From positions 1 to 64,000 of the forward strand of contig OZ245326.1 of assembly GCA_965225915.1 (NCBI GenBank): a stretch of 64,000 nucleotides of DNA, in the 5' to 3' direction. The position numbers were made by a program, and so were the translations under genes. Shown in pieces: positions 9,695-18,054 of this stretch. Below the pieces are notes generated by a model. The model did not search any database. It was not told the origin of the DNA and worked only from the letters and a program-made list of their open reading frames with translations. The stretch is from JAAXHH01 sp965225915. Its GTDB lineage: Bacteria > JAAXHH01. Numbering within the stretch: the first letter of the stretch is position 1; each line of letters begins with the position of its first letter.

Positions 9695-10081
9695 AAGGCA
9701 GATCAGCAGGGGCCCAACGGCATCGCCTTCTCGCCCGATGAGTCACGGCTGTATGTCGCCGACAGCTCCGCCAACCTGTGGATGGCATACGACGTAGCCG
9801 CCGATGGCGCACTGAGCGAGGGCGAGGTGCTGCTGGACGCCAGCGGCGTGGACGAGCCCGGCGCGGCGGACGGGTTGAAGGTGGACGAGAGCGGGAACCT
9901 GTGGGCGACCGGCCCGGGCGGGGTCTGGGTGATCGCCCCGGACGGGCGACATCTGGGGACGATCAAGCCGACGGAGGTTCCGGCCAACGTGGCGTGGGGC
10001 GACGACGGCAGCACGCTCTACATGACGGCGCGCACCGGGCTGTATCGCATTCGCGTGAGTGCGTCGGGGCCCATCCCCTAG
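9695..10081 (+). pseudogene. SMP-30/gluconolactonase-type beta-propeller, C-terminal fragment
   Basis: The frame reads GPNGIAFSPDESRLYVADS, then ADGLKVDESGNLWATGPGGV and a final blade ending ARTGLYRIRVSASG. These are typical blades of the SMP-30/gluconolactonase/LRE family, lactone hydrolases or look-alikes. The first half is missing: homology starts ~55 bp after the IS1380 end, and the bases between (9645-9665) resemble the end of a 261-bp cassette unit. Codon use is GC-rich, like the hydrolase at 10305, suggesting resident chromosomal DNA. Confidence 0.7.
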
Positions 10082-10100
10082 GAGCCCGTGACCGCACCCG

Positions 10101-10254
10101 CGGCACTACGATGTGACCGCCCTCCTCGGCGAGGGCGGCATGGGGCAGGTGTATCGGGCGACCGACTCCGAGCTGGGTCGCGAGGTCGCGTTCAAGATCC
10201 TGCCCGACGCCTTCGCGGCAGACCCGGATCGGCTCGCCCGGTTCAAGCGGGAGT
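10101..10254 (+). pseudogene. Ser/Thr protein kinase, N-terminal fragment
   Basis: Encodes ~50 residues: RHYDVTALLGEGGMGQVYRA with a glycine-rich loop, then REVAFKILPDAF with the ATP-binding lysine, and FKRE. This is the start of a Hanks-type kinase of the kind with C-terminal TPR or WD40 repeats. Homology stops after KRE; the catalytic loop and everything else are absent. It follows the gluconolactonase fragment by 20 bp. Confidence 0.75.
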
Positions 10255-10304
10255 GGTGCGTATCACATCGGACGTGGGGCGCGCTGCTCGCAAGGGGTGG
10301 GCTG

Positions 10305-11300
10305 CTAGCGTAGGTTGCGCACCCAGTTCCGTGCGGCGTCCATAGCCGACGGCGCCGAGAAGACACCAAAGTGATCGACCCCAGGCAGGCGCAGGATCTG
10401 TCCCTCCGAACCGTTCGGCTGGAAGACTTCCGGGTAGGCGCTCGGGTCATTGGCCTCGTCGTCATCGCCGATCAGCAGCAGGAATCGCCCGCCTAGGGCC
10501 TCGATGTCGGCCGCGAAGTCGTAGCGCGGATGATACGAGGTGTTGAGGCGATAGCTGTATCCGAGTGTCTCGGTCCCGTCCCGGAACGCCTCAGGCTTGT
10601 TGAACTGGATGACCGGCAGACCGTTCAGGCCGGTGATCCCGAAGGCGTTGAGCGCCAGGAGGCCGAAGAGCCGCCTCTGATGCAGCTGTGCCCAGCCGCC
10701 CGCGTCGCCGCCACGGGTGGTCGGAGCGAGCGGAATGACGGGGCTCAGCAAGAGATACGCAGACGCCAATCCTCCATGATCTCCGCCCGCGAAGCGAATC
10801 GCCAGGCCGCCGCCGCTCGAATGCCCACCCAGGACCAGAGGTCCACGTCGCCCGCGACTGCGGATGTGCGCGACGAGATCGGCCAGGTCGTCCTCCAGTT
10901 GACCGATGTAGTCGACGTCGCCGCGCCGCTGACCCGAGAGATGATGGCCTCGCAGGTTCGGGAGATAGACCTTGGCTACACCCGCTTCGCTCAGTCCGCC
11001 AGCGAGCGCATGATAGGCGGCGCCGTGATACGACGACCCGTGGACGAACACCAGGATGACCTCAGCGACAGAGTCGTAGAAGCGATAGGCCAGCTGCTCG
11101 CCATCTCGGGCCGGATAGCGGTCGACCGCCGGTAGGGAGCCCGTGGGGTTCCGGTCCTGGGCTCCGGCCTCGAAGCCGAACACATCCAGCCTTTCGGGCA
11201 TCGGGGGGAGCGGGAGCGTGACCAGGTAGAGGGCGGCGACCAGCACAACGGCGGCGAGCGCGCCGCCGCCGACGGCCAGCCCGAGCACCCATCGTTTCAT
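10305..11300 (-). CDS. Alpha/beta hydrolase with an N-terminal membrane anchor
   Basis: 331 codons. Residues 7-31 form one hydrophobic segment (anchor or uncleaved signal), so the enzyme domain is probably outside the cytoplasm. The fold signatures are HGSSYHG (87-93, oxyanion hole), GGHSSGG with nucleophile Ser161, an acidic stretch LLLIGDDDEAND near 275 and GVDHFGVF with the catalytic His near 310. It resembles serine-aminopeptidase/monoacylglycerol-lipase-like hydrolases; the substrate is unknown. The gene is intact and GC-rich, unlike most neighbours, and seems a resident gene hemmed in by fragments on both sides. Confidence 0.8.
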   Translation of the reverse strand: MKRWVLGLAVGGGALAAVVLVAALYLVTLPLPPMPERLDVFGFEAGAQDRNPTGSLPAVDRYPARDGEQLAYRFYDSVAEVILVFVHGSSYHGAAYHALAGGLSEAGVAKVYLPNLRGHHLSGQRRGDVDYIGQLEDDLADLVAHIRSRGRRGPLVLGGHSSGGGLAIRFAGGDHGGLASAYLLLSPVIPLAPTTRGGDAGGWAQLHQRRLFGLLALNAFGITGLNGLPVIQFNKPEAFRDGTETLGYSYRLNTSYHPRYDFAADIEALGGRFLLLIGDDDEANDPSAYPEVFQPNGSEGQILRLPGVDHFGVFSAPSAMDAARNWVRNLR

Positions 11301-11321
11301 GGCGGTCCTCCGTGATACGAC

Positions 11322-11370
11322 AACCGCTTCCCTTCCAGTATGTCGTCAACGGTGAGCATTTGAAGTTTGA
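11322..11370 (-). pseudogene. Short relic of a methyltransferase-nuclease gene
   Basis: The minus strand encodes LQMLTVDDILEGKR, nearly the same as LQMLTVDEILQGKR near the C-terminus of the fusion at 4968-6601. Only about 14 codons remain, between the hydrolase start and the IS1182 left end. Confidence 0.5.
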
Positions 11371-11376
11371 GTCCAC

Positions 11377-13190
11377 TCCGAAAAGTCTGGTGTTTACATG
11401 GGGAAGAAGGGGGTATAGATTTCCGGTGTCAAGGGTATGCTGCAAGGGATCGGCACCAGGCACGGAAAGGGGCGCAGGATGTTCGTAAAGAGCGAGTCGT
11501 CTCGCCAGACGGATATGTTCAGCGGTTTCGAGGCGCACCTGAAGGTCTCCAGGCAGAAGCAGTTGAACGACCCTAAGGCCTGGCACAACCTGTTCTTTGG
11601 CCATATCACCGCTCAGATAGACGAGACGCCCTACGGCGTGCTCTTCGACGAGCACACCGGTCGTCCGAACGCGCCGGTGCGGCAGTTGGTGGCGATGATG
11701 ATTCTCAAGGAGGGCCACGGCTGGAGCGACGCCGGTCTCTTCGAGCACGGTCGTTTCAACCTTTTGGTGATGCGCGCTTTGGGCATGACGAGCCTGTCGG
11801 ACGAAGTACCGGCTCTATCCACGTATTACCTGTTCAAGCAGTCGTTGTACGCCCATGAAAAGGAGACGGGGCAGGACCTGATCGGCGAGACCTTCGCGCA
11901 GTTGACCAGGACCCAGGCCAAGGCCTTCGGCGTGCTGGGCCAGCAGATACGCATGGACAGCAAGCTGATCGGTTCCAATATCGCGACGTGCTGCCGCTTG
12001 CAGTTGGTGTTGGGCTGTCTGCAATCGTTCTGGGCGTCCCTGGACGAGGCGGATCGTTCCCGGATGTCGACAGCCGACCGGGAGGTTTTGGACGGCCTGC
12101 TGAAGAAGAAGCCTCATCAGACCGTGTACCGTCTGTCGCGCAAGGAGAAGGAGACCATGCTCTGCGACGCGGGTCGTCTGCTGCGGCGGCTTGTGCGGAC
12201 GTACAGCGGGCAGGACAGCGACCGGCACGGCCTGATCGAACGGGCGCTGTCGGATCAATACGCGTCGGACTCGTCCGGTGACGACCTGACGCCGAAGCCT
12301 GCCAGAGACGTGTCGGCAACCTCGTTGCAGTCGGCAGCCGACTTTGACGCTTCCTATCGTAAGAAGGGCGCGCAAAAGGTCAAGGGCTACAGCGTCAACC
12401 TGACCGAGACCTGCAATGATCAGGGTCCGCACCTGATCGCCGATCTTGTCGTCCAGGCGGCCACGACGCCGGACAACACCTTCGTTCAGCCGGCCGTAGA
12501 ACGTACGCAGGAGGTGGTCGGCCCGGTAGAGGAAGTATCCATGGACGGAGCGTACCAGGATGGGGACAACGCCGACTACGCGCAGGCAACGGGCAAGACC
12601 TTCCATTACAGCGGCATACAGGGCAGCAAGGGGCGACTGGCCTACGAACAGACTGGCGAGGGCGTAATGGTGACCGACACCCGTACCGGTCAGACGCAAC
12701 GGGCCGAAGAGTACAAGCCGGGGCGATACAAGGTCTTCGTCGACGGCAAGCCCCGGTACTTCACGGACCAGGCCATCGAAGCCTTCGAAAGGCGCAGGCG
12801 TATCGAGGCCCTGCCCGAAGCCATAAGGCGGCGCCGCAACAACGTGGAGGCCAGCATCTTCCAGTTGAGCTGTTACACCAGGAACGGCAAGACGCGCTAT
12901 CGGGGACAGGTTGCCCACCAACGATGGGCGTGGTGTCGGGGACTGTGGATCAACCTGGTGCGAATCAGGAATCACCTCGTCCAATCCGAACTGGTCCCCG
13001 CGTAAGGGGGCGTTAATCCCCCCGATTTTCTCCTGGCGGGCGCCAGAGGCCTTTGAGGCGTGTCCGACGCATCACCTTCCACCCGAAATCGCCATGTGGC
13101 GAACCCCGCCGAATGCGATCCGAGCCGACGGGTGAGGCCGTATCCGGGAGCCGCTGCATCCTCATGACGCTGTATAAGACCCTTTTCGGA
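11377..13190 (+). mobile_element. IS1182-family insertion sequence
   Basis: The ends begin with TCCGAAAAG at the left (11377) and its reverse complement CTTTTCGGA at the right (13182-13190), with weaker matching inward. It holds one intact transposase. Its right end lies 6 bp from the stop codon of the OLD-family gene. I could not define a clear target duplication. Confidence 0.7.
11479..13005 (+). CDS. IS1182-family transposase
   Basis: About 508 codons from ATG 11479 (an in-frame start at 11437 is less likely; GGGGCGCAGG precedes the chosen one). The DDE transposase has an N-terminal DUF772-type region (GRPNAPVRQLVAMMILKE, AGLFEHGRFNLLVMRALG), a central MDSKLIGSNIA and a C-terminal domain with VSMDGAYQDGDNAD and RRRNNVEASIFQLS, where the last acidic residue of the triad falls. 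Length and order are those of a full-length family member, so it is probably active. Confidence 0.85.
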   Translation: MFVKSESSRQTDMFSGFEAHLKVSRQKQLNDPKAWHNLFFGHITAQIDETPYGVLFDEHTGRPNAPVRQLVAMMILKEGHGWSDAGLFEHGRFNLLVMRALGMTSLSDEVPALSTYYLFKQSLYAHEKETGQDLIGETFAQLTRTQAKAFGVLGQQIRMDSKLIGSNIATCCRLQLVLGCLQSFWASLDEADRSRMSTADREVLDGLLKKKPHQTVYRLSRKEKETMLCDAGRLLRRLVRTYSGQDSDRHGLIERALSDQYASDSSGDDLTPKPARDVSATSLQSAADFDASYRKKGAQKVKGYSVNLTETCNDQGPHLIADLVVQAATTPDNTFVQPAVERTQEVVGPVEEVSMDGAYQDGDNADYAQATGKTFHYSGIQGSKGRLAYEQTGEGVMVTDTRTGQTQRAEEYKPGRYKVFVDGKPRYFTDQAIEAFERRRRIEALPEAIRRRRNNVEASIFQLSCYTRNGKTRYRGQVAHQRWAWCRGLWINLVRIRNHLVQSELVPA

Positions 13191-13196
13191 CATGAC

Positions 13197-15293
13197 TCAG
13201 TTTTGGAATCTTTCAGCCATCGTGGAAAACAACGATTCTGCTGTGTTTAGTATCTCATCCGAAAGAGTGATTGCGCTTTCCGCCCAAGTTGATACGAGAT
13301 GTAAAGCGACAACAGCCTTCCATCCTTTAGGTAAGATAACTTTTTGGCGTTCAGCTGCAGCTTTTATTTGGCTAGGAAGGCTACCGACAGAACGATCCGC
13401 GGATTCAAGTTTAATAGCTCCGCCCAATACAACCTCAAGTGCCTCAACAATTGTCTCCTCACCTATGATATCTTCTATTTCGACCTCTTGACCCACTTTA
13501 TTCAGCACTTCATCCAACATTAATATACTGGATTCATGATTTACGTATAATTCCCTCATTAGTGCGTCTTTTCGAATACGTCCCGCTTCGTCGCCGTCCA
13601 GAACAATAAGAGGCTGAACCTCATGGCCGAGAAATAATGACGCGAAATGCCCGACAAGTTTCGTACCGCCGCAAGGTGTGATATATATGTCGTCCGGCAA
13701 GGAATGACGACCTGAATTCGCGCACTGCTGCGAAAGTGCATGAAGGTAGTAAAAATCGCTCATCCCCTCTACCAACACGTTCTTGCGGTGTCTGAATAGT
13801 CCTCGAATCATTGCATATCCGGCAGCAGCTTGCAGAGGGAAAATCGTCTCGCGGTCCTTCGGCCAGGTTTCAGCCGTTATGCGCGAATGACCAGTTTCAT
13901 CTTCCTTTACTGGTCTTACCCGAAACAGGTTTTGTCCATCGATTAGGAAGGGAGAATGTGTAGTATAGGCAATCTGGTTGGTTTCGGATAACTCTTCGAA
14001 AAACGCAATTAGTTCCTGTTGCGCAGTAGGATGAAGATGTAAACCTGGCTCATCCAAGAGGAGTATCGCATCTCTATGTCCTCCATCCGATTCTACAAGA
14101 AAAACGAGGTAGAATGAGAAGAACCACTGAAATCCTTTGCTTCGGGCTTCAAGTTCAATCTCTACATCTTGTCGACGATCATCGGCGATCCAGATCCGAA
14201 AGTAATCACCGTCGGCATGATAATGTATCTTATGGCGACGCTGTGACCACCAATTGGAAAACTTATTGCTTATATCTATCGAGGCGGAATTCAATTTGAT
14301 TGCACGCTCTTCCATGCGCTTTTGATCATCAGCGATTTCTTCCGATGTTAGTTCCTCACCTTCATCTAGAGATCGGTTTGCTTTACTGTCGCCAAGCTCT
14401 GCAATGTCGTTGGCATCGAGTCCGACATGTTTGAACATGGAGTTGATAGTGCGTATGCGAGAATCATTGGGAATGCGATGCAAGTCTTCACGAAATCTTC
14501 GAAGCCAAATCGCGCTTTCAAGAATACCATAGTTCTCGAAGTATATCAAAACTGGTAGATTCTGCTCGGTTATGCTATCTATCTGCTCAGTAAATGAGGG
14601 CATCCTTGCGGTATCGATTGTCAGTTCAACTTCGGTCTGCAAGGATTCAACTAATTCTGCAGTATGTGGATTGCTCCAGTCCTCCAATTCACTATACATT
14701 CGTGTCAAGTGATCTGCTTCAGCGATACCATGGAGGTCTTCTTTGACCTTCAACTCTTCCTTCCAAGCCGTGGCCCACTTTGCCATTTCAGCGCGTTGAG
14801 GTTGAATGTCCTCCTCCTGTTCTGTTTCTGTTACCGCGAGTCGACGGGCACCTGAGGCAAAATCTCCAAGTGCTTTTATCAAAGGTTCAGGTGGCAACGG
14901 TCGCTCTTCGACAACTGGTGAATACTCTATTTCAAGGGAGCCGTCATAGTACCGAGTTGCAATGACTGTTTGAGGGGGGTTTCCTTGCCCCTTACTTAGC
15001 TTTTCTATTTCAGTTCGAAGTGCCTGTGGAAATTCAAACTCCACAGAGCAAACTGGCCAGTCTTCTCCTTTAGATCCATTGGCTACGAAATCTCGTGTGT
15101 AACGATCTCTTGGAAACTCACGTTGCGCGTCGTAGAGTTCCGGCGTGGCGGGATTGAACTTATGAAGTGCTTTTAGTAGGGATGTCTTCCCTGATTCGTT
15201 GCGACCGACAAAGCACGTGACTTTGTTCAGATCTATCCAGTCACTGTCATCGATGTTCCTGAAATTCTGAATTCTAAACCGAATAGCTTTCAT
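13197..15293 (-). CDS. OLD-family ATP-dependent endonuclease (AAA ATPase plus TOPRIM)
   Basis: 698 codons, ATG. An N-terminal ABC/SMC-type ATPase holds Walker A GRNESGKT (30-37), a signature-like RSKGFQWFFSFY, Walker B AILLLDEPGLHLHP and the H-loop TTHSPF. The C-terminal TOPRIM domain has LVEGMSDFYYL, LDGDEAGR and an acidic IEDIIG. This is the class that includes phage P2 OLD and the GajA nuclease of the Gabija system: DNA cleavage controlled by nucleotide. No UvrD-like GajB partner lies beside it; the neighbours are IS1182 and a lipoprotein, so it is best read as a stand-alone defence gene. It is AT-richer than the chromosomal genes and fully open, so it is probably functional. Confidence 0.85.
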   Translation of the reverse strand: MKAIRFRIQNFRNIDDSDWIDLNKVTCFVGRNESGKTSLLKALHKFNPATPELYDAQREFPRDRYTRDFVANGSKGEDWPVCSVEFEFPQALRTEIEKLSKGQGNPPQTVIATRYYDGSLEIEYSPVVEERPLPPEPLIKALGDFASGARRLAVTETEQEEDIQPQRAEMAKWATAWKEELKVKEDLHGIAEADHLTRMYSELEDWSNPHTAELVESLQTEVELTIDTARMPSFTEQIDSITEQNLPVLIYFENYGILESAIWLRRFREDLHRIPNDSRIRTINSMFKHVGLDANDIAELGDSKANRSLDEGEELTSEEIADDQKRMEERAIKLNSASIDISNKFSNWWSQRRHKIHYHADGDYFRIWIADDRRQDVEIELEARSKGFQWFFSFYLVFLVESDGGHRDAILLLDEPGLHLHPTAQQELIAFFEELSETNQIAYTTHSPFLIDGQNLFRVRPVKEDETGHSRITAETWPKDRETIFPLQAAAGYAMIRGLFRHRKNVLVEGMSDFYYLHALSQQCANSGRHSLPDDIYITPCGGTKLVGHFASLFLGHEVQPLIVLDGDEAGRIRKDALMRELYVNHESSILMLDEVLNKVGQEVEIEDIIGEETIVEALEVVLGGAIKLESADRSVGSLPSQIKAAAERQKVILPKGWKAVVALHLVSTWAESAITLSDEILNTAESLFSTMAERFQN

Positions 15294-15335
15294 AAACAGT
15301 CCCTTTGTTTTTCTCTACTAGATCAATAGACGACA

Positions 15336-15433
15336 AACTTCCCTGGGATACCTGTCACCCATAAACTACGAAAGTAAGTTCAAGAAATCTGCCTGAATTA
15401 CAATTCGTAACCCGTCCGTTCAAACGGGGTAAC
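15336..15433 (+). repeat. Right-end relic of the type 1 IS3 element
   Basis: CCTGTCACCCATAAACTACG and the final ACGGGGTAAC match the last ~100 bp of the elements at 21700-22950 and 62644-63895, including the degenerate C-terminal codons of orfB. Nothing else of the element remains. It lies upstream of the OLD gene and downstream of the lipoprotein gene. Confidence 0.75.
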
Positions 15434-15446
15434 ATTACACTAAAGA

Positions 15447-16445
15447 TTACTCAGGAACAACCGGTCGCAAAGGCAAATCGTTATAGTTCCATGCGTCCAC
15501 CAATAATCCCAAATAGTCCTCATGATAATACAAAAACTGGGTATTAGTACTATCCGAAGCCAATACTGAAACAGCCGTATAGTCGTTCTTTTGCCATGAT
15601 TCAAAAGTACCGATCAAAAATGAATCCCCATATTGCTCTGTCAGTTTATCCTTGACCATGGTAACTACAGAAGACATAGGCGGATGACTAAATGCATACG
15701 CACCGGTTACCAACCTGCCGCCGACGAATGAATATGTGACATTCACCGAATCAGTTGTAGAGTCAGAAAACTCAAATGTATCATCAGTGTAGGCCATTTC
15801 AACACGAGCATCATTTCCCCCATCATCTACTATAAACTCTAAATGATTGGGCTCGGCGTCCTGCACCTGATCCTTCGTGTCACCCCACATGTTCCATCGA
15901 AAATCATAACGATCGTAAAACGGTGTCGTGTCGATTCCCAACGAATCAGTAGAATCGGATTCGGATACTCCAGCTGTACGATCTTCATAGTCTACTACCA
16001 CATCATTAATCAAGATATTAACCGTAGTCTTGCTCAGATCAACTTGGTCGCCATCAACGCTGATACTGACTGACCCATCGAAATACGTTTCGGTTTGAGG
16101 AGTCAGCGGATTAAAACTATAACCACCAACGTCAGTTGTAGTATTCCCGGATCCTACTATCGTCCCACTGAGATTATAACAGTTTACTTGTACCTTAATG
16201 TAGGTTAGGGATTCGTTTGAGGTATTCAATAACCTACCACTGAAACTTACACTGTAACCGGACGACTGGTTGAACTCTGTCAATGCCACTTTAGGGGTAT
16301 TGCTTTTGATTGAAGTACTGGAAACTGACAGGTTTGGCGGTTGGATTTCGGAATAGGGACCCGTGATTTTGGCAGACTGATTTGAACATCCGCACATCAG
16401 TAACACGCAAGAAAAAATGAAACTTGATTGGGTAAGTCTTATCAC
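15447..16445 (-). CDS. Secreted lipoprotein with an FxLYD-like domain
   Basis: 332 codons from GTG, preceded by AGGAG. The N-terminus is a lipoprotein signal: a hydrophobic stretch then LLMCGC, giving lipidated Cys20. Residues ~60-125 look like an FxLYD-type beta-sandwich (NTSNESLTYIKVQVNCYN). An Asp/Ser-rich linker and a second domain with FRWNMWGDTKDQV and VEMAYTDDTFEFSD follow. The function is unknown; such domains are common in envelope lipoproteins. The gene is intact. Confidence 0.7.
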   Translation of the reverse strand: MIRLTQSSFIFSCVLLMCGCSNQSAKITGPYSEIQPPNLSVSSTSIKSNTPKVALTEFNQSSGYSVSFSGRLLNTSNESLTYIKVQVNCYNLSGTIVGSGNTTTDVGGYSFNPLTPQTETYFDGSVSISVDGDQVDLSKTTVNILINDVVVDYEDRTAGVSESDSTDSLGIDTTPFYDRYDFRWNMWGDTKDQVQDAEPNHLEFIVDDGGNDARVEMAYTDDTFEFSDSTTDSVNVTYSFVGGRLVTGAYAFSHPPMSSVVTMVKDKLTEQYGDSFLIGTFESWQKNDYTAVSVLASDSTNTQFLYYHEDYLGLLVDAWNYNDLPLRPVVPE

Positions 16446-16548
16446 TGTATCACTCCTATCTTATGGACTTCGGAAGACAAATCTGCACGATGAGTAAAAG
16501 CTAATTTGTAATGAAGTACTTGGTTGAAGAAAGGGACAAAAGTCTAAG

Positions 16549-16605
16549 TGTAGTGCACCCCAAATTGGGACAACCAGTTAAGCTACAGTTTTAACACGTA
16601 CGGTC
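16549..16605 (-). repeat. End relic of the type 2 IS3 element (cassette B 3' flank)
   Basis: TGTAGTGCACCCCAAATTGG and the following AGTTAAGCTACAG match the end of the intact element at 23282. Relics of IS3 ends also follow the barrels of cassettes C and D, so this is part of the repeated cassette. Confidence 0.75.
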
Positions 16606-16687
16606 CTTAGCTAGCACGCAACCGGCGAGCTGTATTCCTGTATTGTCCACCAGCATCGTGAGGCGACCACAACCTGGAGAACTATGC

Positions 16688-16865
16688 TTACCAGGTCATC
16701 GTGACTCGGGCTGTCACTCCTCTGTCCACAGTTCCCCGGACAAGGCTTTCTCGGTGCTGGGCGGCAACACCCAGTTCGAAGTTCATAGCACCGCGCTGTA
16801 ACTCGGCCAGCCGGTAACCCAATTGGTAGTAGCGCGATGTCGTGGAAGTCCTGATTCCGAACAAT
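16688..16865 (-). pseudogene. Last codons of an autotransporter barrel (collapsed cassette B)
   Basis: The minus strand encodes IRTSTTSRYYQLGYRLAELQ and ends RVTMTW with a TAA, as do the last ~58 codons of the giant genes at 30509 and 46151. All of the rest of the gene is missing: the 5' side is joined straight to the first ~35 bases of the IS5 relic. A deletion has removed at least the IS5 body, the leader and the giant gene. Confidence 0.85.
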
Positions 16866-16905
16866 GGTAGATCCCATTCCATTGTTCATCCTTGAGCCTC
16901 CGAAT
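16866..16905 (-). pseudogene. 5' stump of the IS5-family transposase (cassette B)
   Basis: Encodes RLKDEQWNGIYH out of the usual start; the ATG has become ATT. It is fused to the barrel tail at 16865. The remainder is deleted. Confidence 0.75.
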
Positions 16906-17214
16906 ACTCTAAACACAAGTCCTGTCCGCTCCGTGCCCAAGGTCAATGGGAGGGGGTTGAGATAGGTTCTGGTGACTCCAAAACGACTTGAGACAATCTA
17001 ATTGCCGGATTTCGAGTCCATGCGAAGCGTTCACGGCGACCTGATTATAACAAGAAAGGAGCGTCAGTGCGCCATAAAAATTGCGGGATATTTCAATTAT
17101 GTTCAGAAATGTGCTGCAAAACAGTAGAATTGAGGAATTTAGGCGGAGTTTTCGAGACTGACCTGGTGAAACATCAACAATATTGAGGGGTTTTAGCCGA
17201 ATATCCCGCGGAAA
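16906..17214 (-). repeat. Cassette spacer, copy B
   Basis: The same ~300-bp spacer as at 815-1123, nearly identical in sequence and orientation. No gene. Confidence 0.8.
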
Positions 17215-18054
17215 GCTGAGGAAACAACGGCAACGCGGGCCTACTTCTTCACTGACGAAGAGTCTCTATTTCATTCTAGCCCAGCGTCCGGAACGCCATT
17301 CATTGACAGCACCAGCCGCAACAGCTATGCCTGCCGGGTGATTCCGTGCCGTGGCAAAATCAAGGAGACTATACAGAATGAAGAAACTGGCCAGCCCATA
17401 ACTTGTTACTCAGTTTTTTTGGAGGAAAGCGGAGAAAAACAGCAGAATGGAGGGGTTTTCTATTTGTGTAAAGCTAGCTGAGGAAACAACGGCAACGCGG
17501 GCCTACTTCTTCACTGACGAAGAGTCTCTATTTCATTCTAGCCCAGCGTCCGGAACGCCATTCATTGACAGCACCAGCCGCAACAGCTATGCCTGCCGGG
17601 TGATTCCGTGCCGTGGCAAAATCAAGGAGACTATACAGAATGAAGAAACTGGCCAGCCCATAACTTGTTACTCAGTTTTTTGGAGGAAAGCGGAGAAAAA
17701 CAGCAGAATGGAGGGGGTTTTCTATTTGTGTAAAGCTAGCTGAGGAAACAACGGCAACGCGGGCCTACTTCTTCACTGACGAAGAGTCTCTATTTCATTC
17801 TAGCCCAGCGTCCGGAACGCCATTCATTGACAGCACCAGCCGCAACAGCTATGCCTGCCGGGTGATTCCGTGCCGTGGCAAAATCAAGGAGACTATACAG
17901 AATGAAGAAACTGGCCAGCCCATAACTTGTTACTCAGTTTTTGGAGGAAAGCGGAGAAAAACAGCAGAATGGAGGGGGTTTTCTATTTGTGTAAAGCTAG
18001 CTGAGGAAACAACGGCAACGCGGCCTACTTCTTCACTGACGAAGAGTCTCTATT
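17215..18054 (-). repeat. Tandem array of 261-263-bp units derived from the luxR 3' end
   Basis: Unit starts at 17215, 17478, 17739 and 18000 give periods of 263, 261 and 261; the last unit is the real luxR tail. On the minus strand each inner unit carries a decayed copy of the final ~25 luxR codons (RLVLSMNG, AGLE then TGA), ~180 bp of downstream DNA and a GGAGG-rich stretch. GAA in the luxR tail has become TAG in the inner units, so they do not encode the regulator. Growth by tandem duplication of a segment spanning the gene end explains the structure. Confidence 0.85.

Noticed and set aside
13197..16445. OLD nuclease plus lipoprotein as a two-gene defence operon
   Set aside because: An IS3 end relic and ~150 bp lie between them, and the lipoprotein has its own start signals and no known defence link.
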